Shown here: in pieces, positions 19,051 through 26,327 of the stretch
How the letters are laid out: each line of letters opens with the position of its first letter
Position numbering within the stretch: position 1 is the stretch's first letter
Source: Bordetella parapertussis
GTDB taxonomy: Bacteria > Pseudomonadota > Gammaproteobacteria > Burkholderiales > SG8-41
Assembly: GCA_945885345.1 (NCBI GenBank)
Contig: CAMCYP010000004.1
Coordinates: 1-64,000 of the forward strand
Reading direction: 5' to 3'
Length of the DNA stretch: 64,000 nt
The notes under the pieces: generated by a model
The model's input: the letters and a program-made list of their open reading frames with translations, nothing else
Database searches by the model: none
Told to the model about the DNA's origin: nothing
Made by a program: the position numbers and the translations under genes

Positions 19051-20418
19051 TCAGGTACGCTTGATCGCAAAACTGGCGATGTAGGCATCAGGCTTGGCCG
19101 GGTCGAACTCCTTGCCCATCACCGAGAACTTCTTGGTAGTGGTGGTCGGGGGCTTCATGCCGGCTTCCTTCATCAGCTTCATCGCATCGGTGGCGAGATA
19201 CACCTCGCGTGCCACCTTGGCGTAATCTACATCCCCCTTCAGCTGTCCCCAGCGTTTCATCTGGGTCATGATCCAGATGGCGAAGGAATGCCAGGGGAAG
19301 GGATCGAAGTCGATGCGATTCGGGTCTTTCTTGATGTTACCCAGGCCGTCGGCATAGGTACCGGTCAGCACCTGTTCGACCACGGTCACCGGCTGATTCA
19401 GGTAATTCGCCGGGGCAATGGCTTCCGCGATCTGCTTGCGATTCTCCTGTTTTGACGCAAACGCCGTGGCTTCCATGATCGCCTTCAGCAGCGCGCGGTA
19501 GGTATTGGGCATCTTGGTGACGAATTCCTTGCTCGCCGCAAACGCGCAGCAGGGATGCCCCGCCCAGATGTCCTTGGTCAGCGTATGGATGTAACCGACG
19601 CCGTCGTAGACCGCGCGCTGGTTGACCGGATCCGGCGCAAGAAAACCGTCAATGTTGTCGGCGCGCAGGTTGGCCACCATCTCCGGCGGCGGCACTGAAC
19701 GGATCTGCACATCGCGATCCGGATCCAGCCCATGCTCGGCCAAGAAATAACGCAGCAGGTAGTTGTGCATCGAATAGTCGAAGGGCACCGCGAACTTGAA
19801 GCCCTTCCACGATTTCGGATCCTTCCTGTCCTTGTGTTTGATTGCCAGTGTGATCGCCTGGCCATTGATATTCTCCACCGCAGGCATGGTGTAGGGAATC
19901 GGACTCGAACCTACGCCCAGCGATATCGCCAGCGGCATCGGCGACAGCATGTGCGCAGCGTCGTATTCCTTGTTCAGGGTCTTGTCGCGGATCACCGCCC
20001 AGCCGGCAGTCTTGACCACGTCGACGTTCAGACCCTGCCGCGCATAAAAACCCATCGGCTGCGACATGATGATCGGCGTCGCACAGGTAATCGGAATAAA
20101 TCCGACCTTCAGCGAGGTTTTTTCAAGGTTGCCGGACTGCGCAAAAGCCTCCTTTGCCATGCCCAACGGAAAGAATGTTGAGATCGCCGCCATCGCCGTG
20201 CTCGCGCCGACAGCATTCAGAAAGCGCCGCCGTGTCGCATCCTCGGGAAACAGCGCGCGCATCACTGCTGCTTCAACCACGCGGTTGCCGAGCAATTCGC
20301 TGTCGGTGGTCTGACCGGCCAGGTCGGCCTGATGGTCGGCTTCACTGCCATGCCGACCGCAGGAACAGCCGCGGGTCAATGAGGTGCTGGCATCGAACGG
20401 ATCCTTGAATGCAGACAT
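19051..20418 (-). CDS. cynA: Cyanate/nitrate-type ABC transporter substrate-binding protein (NrtA/CynA-like)
   Basis: Periplasmic binding protein of the NrtA/CmpA family, 455 residues. The ligand fold includes LKVGFIPITCATPIIMSQPMG, FYARQGLNVDVVKTAGWAVI and the DGFLAPDPVNQRAVYDGVG segment. Oddly, the twin-arginine signal (TRRRFLNAVGAS) begins only near residue 62. It is preceded by a 60-residue hydrophilic leader with Cys18, Cys20 and His23. Start is the ATG at 20418 with GGGAG just before; the longer upstream frame is not supported. First gene of the cyn operon, about 30 nt downstream of a candidate sigma-54 start site. Confidence 0.88.
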   Translation of the reverse strand: MSAFKDPFDASTSLTRGCSCGRHGSEADHQADLAGQTTDSELLGNRVVEAAVMRALFPEDATRRRFLNAVGASTAMAAISTFFPLGMAKEAFAQSGNLEKTSLKVGFIPITCATPIIMSQPMGFYARQGLNVDVVKTAGWAVIRDKTLNKEYDAAHMLSPMPLAISLGVGSSPIPYTMPAVENINGQAITLAIKHKDRKDPKSWKGFKFAVPFDYSMHNYLLRYFLAEHGLDPDRDVQIRSVPPPEMVANLRADNIDGFLAPDPVNQRAVYDGVGYIHTLTKDIWAGHPCCAFAASKEFVTKMPNTYRALLKAIMEATAFASKQENRKQIAEAIAPANYLNQPVTVVEQVLTGTYADGLGNIKKDPNRIDFDPFPWHSFAIWIMTQMKRWGQLKGDVDYAKVAREVYLATDAMKLMKEAGMKPPTTTTKKFSVMGKEFDPAKPDAYIASFAIKRT

Positions 20419-20457
20419 GGCGCTCTCCCTGAAGAAATTGTTTTCAATCACTGTCCA

Positions 20458-20475
20458 TTGCAGCAAGCGTGCCAA
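20458..20475 (-). promoter_or_regulatory. Candidate sigma-54 promoter of the cyn operon
   Basis: On the minus strand the sequence reads TTGGCACG-CTTG-CTGCAA. It has the obligatory GG and GC dinucleotides separated by 10 bp and differs from the RpoN consensus TGGCACG-N4-TTGCA at a single base. The predicted start near 20449 leaves a 5' leader of about 30 nt before the ATG at 20418. Confidence 0.65.
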
Positions 20476-20562
20476 CGCGCGGGCGCTGTCCAAGGCAATC
20501 CACAACAAACTGTTTTTTAAAGGGAAAGTGGGCGGAATTCATGACGCGCCAGAAAACCTCGC

Positions 20563-20577
20563 GCAACATCGCGGTGC
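20563..20577. promoter_or_regulatory. Candidate NtrC site 1 (cyn operon)
   Basis: GCAAC-N5-GGTGC, one base from the NtrC half-site pair GCACY-N5-RGTGC, centred about 121 bp upstream of the predicted sigma-54 start. Confidence 0.45.
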
Positions 20578-20633
20578 GTCATAATCAAGAGACGCCTCAC
20601 AACAGTGCGGATCCGCACCGGATGCGGGCGTAT

Positions 20634-20650
20634 TGCACTGCAACGGCGCA
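20634..20650. promoter_or_regulatory. Candidate NtrC site 2 (cyn operon)
   Basis: TGCACT-N5-GGCGCA, one base from the NtrC consensus TGCACY-N5-RGTGCA, centred about 193 bp upstream of the predicted sigma-54 start. It lies 33 bp before the divergently transcribed M48 protease gene. Confidence 0.5.
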
Positions 20651-20682
20651 AACACACAATACGGCCACGTTAAAATACAAGC

Positions 20683-22134
20683 ATGCCAATACCGCTACTG
20701 ACCCGCGCCGCCGCCGTGCTCTGCGCGCTGGCCCTCACCAACTGCGCGACCAATCCGGTTTCGGGCAATCCCAACTTCGTGACCATGTCCGAGGCGCAGG
20801 AAATCAGCACCGGGCGCAGCGAAGACAAAAAAGTCCGCGAGCAGTACGGCAGTTATGACGATCCTGCCCTGCAACGCTACGTCAACGACATCGGCCAGCG
20901 CCTCGCCAAGGCCAGCCACCGTGCCGGACTGCAGTACCAGTTCCTGGTGGTCGACTCGCCGGAGGTCAATGCCTTCGCGTTGCCCGGCGGCTATATCTAT
21001 ATCACCCGCGGCATCCTCGCCTACCTGAATTCCGAGGCCGAACTGGCCGCCGTGCTCGGCCACGAAATCGGCCATGTCACCGCCCGCCACTCGGTGCAGC
21101 AACTGTCCGCGGCCACTGCCGCCAACCTCGGCGCCTCGGTACTGCAGATTTTTGTGCCGCAGATCCGCAACAGCGCTGGCGATGCCCTGGTCAGCACGCT
21201 GGGGGGCGCACTGCTCTCCGGTTACGGGCGTGAACACGAGCTTGAAGCCGATCGGCTCGGCGCCGAGTATCTGGCGCGCACCGGTTACGACCCGCAGGCC
21301 ATGATCAAGGTGGTCGGTGTGCTGAAGAACCAGGAACTGTTCGATGCCGAAGTGGCAAAAGCCGAAGGCCGAGAAGCGCGTGCCTACCATGGCCTGTTCG
21401 CGTCACACCCGGACAACGACACGCGGCTGCAGGAAGTCGTCCGCGAAGCCGCAAAATTCAAAAGCGCGGAAAACCGCATCAACCGCGAAGTGTTCATGCG
21501 CAACATCGAGCGCATGGTGTTCGCCGACAGTCCGTCGCAGGGCATCGTGCGCAACAATACGTTTTACCATCCTGACCTCGGCCTCGCGCTGAGTTTTCCC
21601 GCCGGCTGGCGGATACAGAACAACGCACAGAACGTGGCCGCCGCGAGCCCGGATCAAAGTGCGCTGATCGACCTGCGCAGTGCCGGTCGCGCCGAAGGTT
21701 CGCCCACCGATGTGCTGCGAAAAATACTCAAACTCGGCGCCGGCAGCACCCTGACCCCGCAGACCCTGGGCGGACTGCAGGCGGCAGTCACCGAAACCAC
21801 GCTGTCCGGAAAACCCACCCGTGTCGCCGTTGCATTCCTCAGCACCAGCGCCTACGCCATCGGCCTGCAGGCCAGGGATGCTGCCGCCTACGGCCGGCAC
21901 AAGGCAGCAATGGACGCGGCGATGAGCAGCTTCCATGCGATGACCGCACAGGAACGATTGCTGGCGAAACCGCTGCGGCTGCGCGTCATCACCGCGCAGC
22001 CCGGACAAAACTTCGCCGGGCTCGCGCGCACCTCGCCGCTGGGCCGGTTTGCCGAAAACCACCTGCGCGTAATCAACGGGCTGTATCCGTCCGGTGAACC
22101 CGTTGCCGGGCAATCGCTGAAAATCGTCGAATAG
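20683..22134 (+). CDS. M48 family metalloprotease lipoprotein (BepA/LoiP-like)
   Basis: Zinc peptidase of 483 residues, likely anchored in the outer membrane facing the periplasm and involved in envelope quality control. Lipobox LTNC gives Cys21. The catalytic HEIGH is at residues 127-131 in LGHEIGHVTARHSVQQ, and the third ligand Glu lies in GREHELEADRLGAEYLA. The C-terminal part (YHPDLGLALSFPAGW, then RVITAQPGQNFAGLAR) is a beta-rich extension ending in a LysM-like stretch. This domain order is common in betaproteobacterial M48 lipoproteins. No partner gene is adjacent. Confidence 0.92.
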   Translation: MPIPLLTRAAAVLCALALTNCATNPVSGNPNFVTMSEAQEISTGRSEDKKVREQYGSYDDPALQRYVNDIGQRLAKASHRAGLQYQFLVVDSPEVNAFALPGGYIYITRGILAYLNSEAELAAVLGHEIGHVTARHSVQQLSAATAANLGASVLQIFVPQIRNSAGDALVSTLGGALLSGYGREHELEADRLGAEYLARTGYDPQAMIKVVGVLKNQELFDAEVAKAEGREARAYHGLFASHPDNDTRLQEVVREAAKFKSAENRINREVFMRNIERMVFADSPSQGIVRNNTFYHPDLGLALSFPAGWRIQNNAQNVAAASPDQSALIDLRSAGRAEGSPTDVLRKILKLGAGSTLTPQTLGGLQAAVTETTLSGKPTRVAVAFLSTSAYAIGLQARDAAAYGRHKAAMDAAMSSFHAMTAQERLLAKPLRLRVITAQPGQNFAGLARTSPLGRFAENHLRVINGLYPSGEPVAGQSLKIVE

Positions 22135-22191
22135 GCGCTGCGCCCGGCGTATGGTGAATGCGATAATCGGCCACCAAAACAATAACGGGTA

Positions 22192-23832
22192 ATGAACGTG
22201 ACCCTTGCGCTGCGCCCGCTGCTGATCGCCGTCCTCTGCCTCGCCTGGCTGCTGCCCGGCCTGATCGCACACGACCCGTGGAAACCGGACGAGGCCTATA
22301 CCTTCGGTGCCGTCTACGAAATTCTGCAGGGCAGCGACTGGGTGGTGCCGCAGATTGCCGGCGAGTTGTTTCTCGATAAACCACCGCTGTTCTACCTGAG
22401 CGCCGCGGCCAGTGCGTTGTTGTTTTCGCCCATCCTGCCGCTGCACGATGGCGCACGGCTGGTCGTCGGTTTCTGGATCGGCCTGGCACTGCTGTTCTGC
22501 GCACTCGCCTCGCGCGAACTCCACGGCGAACGCCGCGGCCTGACTGCAGTACTGCTGCTGCTCGGCTCGCTCGGACTGGTAGTCCGCGGCCACCAGCTGA
22601 TCGTCGATGTCGCCGCACTCGCCGGGTTTGCAATGGCCTACTACGGCGTGGCGCTCGCGTTGCGACGGACTGTCCCGGGCGGCTTCTGGGTCGGCACCGC
22701 CTGCGGCCTGGTATTCATGACCCAGGGGGTACCCGAAGCCGTGATGATCGTGGTCATCGCCGCATTCCTGCCGCTGCTCAGCCCGCATTGGCGCAAGCCG
22801 CAGTACGCGACAGCGCTGGGCGTGGCACTCATCGCGGCACTGCCCTGGCTGACAATCTGGCCCGTGCTGCTCTACCAGCGTGACCCTGCACTGCTCGGCG
22901 CATGGCTGACAGCGGAAAATCTGGCGCGGTTTTTCGGCACCCGCGACATGCTCGCCGGTCTGGGCTATTACCTGCGCACCCTCCCCTGGTACGCTTTTCC
23001 GGTGTGGCCAGTGGCGCTGTGGGCCTTGTGGCGTGCGCGGCGCATGGGACAACTCGGCGCACCGGGCGTGGTGCTGCCGGCGCTGGGCTTCATCGTCACG
23101 CTGCTGATGCTGGGCAGTGCGGCCGAGCAACGCGAACTCTATGCTCTGCCGATGCTGGTGCCGCTGGCCCTGCTGGCGGCTCCCGGTATTGATCCTCTGC
23201 GCCGCGGCCCGGCCAGCGGCTGGTACTGGTTCAGCATCACGGGCTTCACGTTTTTCATTCTGATCGGCTGGTTTTACTGGGGCGCATTGGAACTGGGTAT
23301 ACCGGCCAAACTGCACAGCCATCTGCACACCATCCGTCCCGGCTACAACTTCGGCTTCCGCTGGCTGCCGTTTGTGCTCGGACTCGCCTACACCGCAGTC
23401 TGGTTTGCGCTGCTCACCAGGCTGCCGCGCAACGCTGAACGGCCACTGATCATCTGGGCCGGCGGCATCACGGTGACATGGGCGCTGCTGGCGACGCTGT
23501 TCATCGGCTGGGTGAATACCAGCAAAAGCTATCGTTCGGCAATCACCAACATGCAGCGCGTGATGCCGCAGCAATACCAATGCATGATCGGTCGTGACCT
23601 CGGTGAAGCCCAGCGCGCGATGCTGCATTATTTTGCCGGCATCCGCACCCAGCGCCCCGAAACCGCAAAAGCCGCGGGCTGCGACCTGTTGCTGACGCAG
23701 GGCGTGCCGCTGGATGAACTGGTGATCGCACCGGAATGGAAAAAAATCTGGGAAGGCCATCGCCCCGGCGACAAAGACGAACGGCTGCGTCTGTATCAAC
23801 GTCAAATTCATCTGCCGCATATCCACAAATAA
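22192..23832 (+). CDS. ArnT-like membrane glycosyltransferase (PMT/GT39-83 type)
   Basis: Polytopic inner-membrane transferase, 546 residues with about a dozen hydrophobic stretches. The first periplasmic loop holds the acidic catalytic pair in HDPWKPDEAYTFG, the hallmark of ArnT/PMT-type enzymes that use polyprenyl-phosphate sugar donors. GELFLDKPPLFYLSA and AEQRELYALPMLVPLALLAAPG also fit. It may modify lipid A or another surface glycan; the acceptor cannot be told. It is followed 8 bp downstream by hslO. Confidence 0.85.
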   Translation: MNVTLALRPLLIAVLCLAWLLPGLIAHDPWKPDEAYTFGAVYEILQGSDWVVPQIAGELFLDKPPLFYLSAAASALLFSPILPLHDGARLVVGFWIGLALLFCALASRELHGERRGLTAVLLLLGSLGLVVRGHQLIVDVAALAGFAMAYYGVALALRRTVPGGFWVGTACGLVFMTQGVPEAVMIVVIAAFLPLLSPHWRKPQYATALGVALIAALPWLTIWPVLLYQRDPALLGAWLTAENLARFFGTRDMLAGLGYYLRTLPWYAFPVWPVALWALWRARRMGQLGAPGVVLPALGFIVTLLMLGSAAEQRELYALPMLVPLALLAAPGIDPLRRGPASGWYWFSITGFTFFILIGWFYWGALELGIPAKLHSHLHTIRPGYNFGFRWLPFVLGLAYTAVWFALLTRLPRNAERPLIIWAGGITVTWALLATLFIGWVNTSKSYRSAITNMQRVMPQQYQCMIGRDLGEAQRAMLHYFAGIRTQRPETAKAAGCDLLLTQGVPLDELVIAPEWKKIWEGHRPGDKDERLRLYQRQIHLPHIHK

Positions 23833-23840
23833 CCGGCGCC

Positions 23841-24710
23841 ATGAGCGACACCCTGCAGCGCTTCCTGTTCGAACACGCGCCGATTCGCGGCGAAATCGTG
23901 CAACTCGCCGCCACCTGGCAAGCCGTCACCGAACGCCACGACTATCCCGCGCCACTGCGCAAAATCCTCGGCGAACTGATGGCGGCCGCCGCGCTGCTCG
24001 CAGCCACGCTCAAATTCGACGGTACGCTGATCCTGCAACTGCACGGCAATGGTCCGGTAAAACTGATCGTCGTCGAATGCGCCGCCGGCCACGCCATGCG
24101 CGCCACCGCCAAATGGGACGGCAACATACCCGACAGCGGCTTGCGCGCACTGCTCGGCAACGGCCGTTTCGCAATCAGCCTGGTGCCGGAATCCGGCCAG
24201 CAGGGTTACCAGGGCATTGTCGACCTTGACGCCGACAGCATCGCCGGCGCTTTCGAACATTACATGGCCACCTCGGAACAGATTGAAACCCGGCTGTGGC
24301 TGGCCTGCGACGACACGCGCGCCGCAGGTTTGCTGATCCAGAAACTGCCGGGGCGCGAAACCATGGACACCGATGCCTGGTCGCGCATCGGTCACCTCGC
24401 GGGCACCGTACAGCCTCGGGAACTGCTGGAACTGGCGCCGCAGCTGCTGCTGCAACGGCTGTTCCACGAAGAAGACCTGCGCGTATTCGAACCGCACCCG
24501 GTTTACTTTCGCTGCTCCTGTTCAGCCGAACGCGTCACCGGCATGCTGCGCATGCTCGGCCTGGACGAGGTGCGCAGCGTGATCGCCGAGCGCGGCGAAG
24601 TCGAAGTGCATTGCGAATTCTGCAACCGGCGTTATGTGTTCGACGCCGTCGACAGCGAACAGATTTTTGCCGCGGCAGTAACTGCGCCCTCCGAATCAAC
24701 CCGGCACTGA
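23841..24710 (+). CDS. hslO: Hsp33 redox-regulated chaperone
   Basis: Cytosolic holdase chaperone of 289 residues switched on by oxidation. The C-terminal zinc site is complete as C-x-C (FRCSCSAERV) and C-x2-C (HCEFCNRRY) about 30 residues apart. The N-terminal domain (LQRFLFEHAPIRGEIVQL) is typical. Start at the ATG 23841 rather than the upstream in-frame extension, because the conserved Hsp33 sequence begins there. It closely follows the glycosyltransferase gene and may be co-transcribed. Confidence 0.97.
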   Translation: MSDTLQRFLFEHAPIRGEIVQLAATWQAVTERHDYPAPLRKILGELMAAAALLAATLKFDGTLILQLHGNGPVKLIVVECAAGHAMRATAKWDGNIPDSGLRALLGNGRFAISLVPESGQQGYQGIVDLDADSIAGAFEHYMATSEQIETRLWLACDDTRAAGLLIQKLPGRETMDTDAWSRIGHLAGTVQPRELLELAPQLLLQRLFHEEDLRVFEPHPVYFRCSCSAERVTGMLRMLGLDEVRSVIAERGEVEVHCEFCNRRYVFDAVDSEQIFAAAVTAPSESTRH

Positions 24711-24851
24711 GCCGCAATGACGGCAACACGCCCTCGCCTCGACACTGTCATGGGCGCGGCGTAAACTTTGGCTTCCCTTGGTTGCCCGCTCGTTTATACC
24801 CTGATTAGATGGCAATTATTCATTTAAAATCAAATAGTTATGGAGAATTAC

Positions 24852-26054
24852 ATGGCTGATGGACATGCAGCGGGACGTGAAGTCGTTGTAGTGAGCGGCG
24901 TGCGCACCGCCATCGGTGACTACGGCAGCGCATTGAAGGACGTCGCACCCACCGAACTCGCAGGACAAGTCGTCAAGGAAGCCGTCAACCGCGCAAAGAT
25001 TGATCCCAAACAAGTTGGACAACTGGTGTTCGGCAACGTAATCCACGGCGAAGCGAAGGACATGTATTTCTCGCGCGTCGCTTGCATCAAGGGCGGACTG
25101 CCGCAGGAAACAACCGCACTGACCGTGAACCGCCTCTGCGGCAGCGGCCTGCAGGCCATCGTCTCCGCAGCCCAAGGCATCATGCTCGGCGATTGCGATG
25201 TCGCCGTCGGCGGCGGCGCCGAATCGATGAGCCGCGGCGGTTACCTGATGCCCAGCCTGCGCTGGGGCCAGCGCATGAGCGACGGCAATGTCATCGACAT
25301 GATGGTCGGTGCGCTGACCGACCCCTTCGACACCGTGCACATGGGCATCACCGCGGAAAACATCGCCGCGCAATGGAAAATCGGCCGCGAGCAGCAGGAT
25401 GAATTCGCCGTCGAAAGCCATCGCCGCGCATTGAATGCCATCGACAAGGGTTATTTCAAGGACCAGATCCTGCCGGTTGAACTGAAAACCCGCAAAGGCA
25501 CGACGCTGTTCGACAAGGATGAGCATCCCCGCGCCGATGTCACCCTCGAAGGACTCGCCAAGCTGCGCGCAGTATTCAAAAAAGAAGGCGGCTCGGTCAC
25601 CGCCGGCAATGCCTCGGGCATCAACGACGGCGCCGCCGCCGTGGTGCTGATGGAAAAGGAAGCCGCAAAAAAAGCGGGACTCAAACCCATGGCGCGCCTG
25701 GTGTCGTACGGCCTCGCCGGCGTCGATCCGAAAATCATGGGCATCGGCCCGGTGCCAGCGGTACAGAATGCGCTGAAACGCGCCGGCCTCAAAGTCGAAG
25801 ACATGGACGTCATCGAATCGAACGAAGCATTTGCAGTGCAGGCATTGGCCGTGTCCTGCGACTTGAAATTTGATCCGAAAAAAACCAACCCTAACGGCGG
25901 TGCAGTGGGGCTCGGTCATCCGATCGGCGCCACCGGTGCAATCCTCACCGTCAAGGCGCTGTATGAGCTGCAACGCACCGGTGGCAAATACGCGCTGGTG
26001 ACCATGTGCATCGGCGGTGGTCAGGGTATCGCGGCGATATTTGAACGCATGTAA
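24852..26054 (+). CDS. bktB: Beta-ketothiolase (acetyl-CoA C-acyltransferase), BktB-like
   Basis: Thiolase of 400 residues that condenses or cleaves beta-ketoacyl-CoA, used in polyhydroxyalkanoate supply or fatty acid breakdown. Active-site Cys is in VNRLCGSGLQAIVSAAQ, the His in NGGAVGLGHPIGATGA, and the second Cys in MCIGGGQGIAAIFERM. The sequence tracks Cupriavidus BktB closely over its whole length, as far as recall allows. Start at 24852, with GGAG seven bases before; an in-frame ATG at 24840 overlaps that ribosome site. An AT-rich promoter region precedes it and a terminator follows. Confidence 0.92.
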   Translation: MADGHAAGREVVVVSGVRTAIGDYGSALKDVAPTELAGQVVKEAVNRAKIDPKQVGQLVFGNVIHGEAKDMYFSRVACIKGGLPQETTALTVNRLCGSGLQAIVSAAQGIMLGDCDVAVGGGAESMSRGGYLMPSLRWGQRMSDGNVIDMMVGALTDPFDTVHMGITAENIAAQWKIGREQQDEFAVESHRRALNAIDKGYFKDQILPVELKTRKGTTLFDKDEHPRADVTLEGLAKLRAVFKKEGGSVTAGNASGINDGAAAVVLMEKEAAKKAGLKPMARLVSYGLAGVDPKIMGIGPVPAVQNALKRAGLKVEDMDVIESNEAFAVQALAVSCDLKFDPKKTNPNGGAVGLGHPIGATGAILTVKALYELQRTGGKYALVTMCIGGGQGIAAIFERM

Positions 26055-26077
26055 TTAACCATTATCGTTTCAGGGAA

Positions 26078-26104
26078 AACGCCGCTGGTTTGCGGCGTTT
26101 TTTT
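26078..26104 (+). terminator. Intrinsic terminator of the thiolase gene
   Basis: Stem AACGCCGC/GCGGCGTT with a six-base loop (26078-26099) followed by a run of T. Confidence 0.88.
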
Positions 26105-26235
26105 GGCGCGCGACAGTCGATGCCCCCCACGCCGCAACCGCATGTCCGCATATCGGGGCCGTGCGTGACTTTGACCGGCCACAGGATTAAGGTAAGGGGC
26201 CTGAACATACCCGGACAGAGTTGCGGAGGCTCGGC

Positions 26236-26327
26236 ATGACACAACACCGGACGACCCCGGCGTATGCAGCGCCGGTTCCGGCATGGCGCATGCCGTTGGC
26301 ATCCAGACCCGGCCCCCCCCGGCAGTG
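26236..26327 (+). other. Alternative start with strong ribosome site and C8 tract
   Basis: GCGGAGG lies 8 bp before the ATG at 26236, the best ribosome site near this gene. That frame stops after 30 codons at the TGA of GGCAGTGAAC. It meets the main frame if the run of eight C at 26313-26320 gains one C, when translation would continue as RPGPPPAVNAP into the downstream sensor protein. This could be a phase-variable tract, an assembly slip, or coincidence. Confidence 0.45.

Noticed and set aside
21403-23826. Minus-strand open frame of 807 codons opposite the M48 protease and ArnT-like genes
   Set aside because: It is opposite two genes with clear family motifs; its translation is rich in Gln, Arg and His with no recognisable domain, typical of antisense frames in GC-rich DNA.
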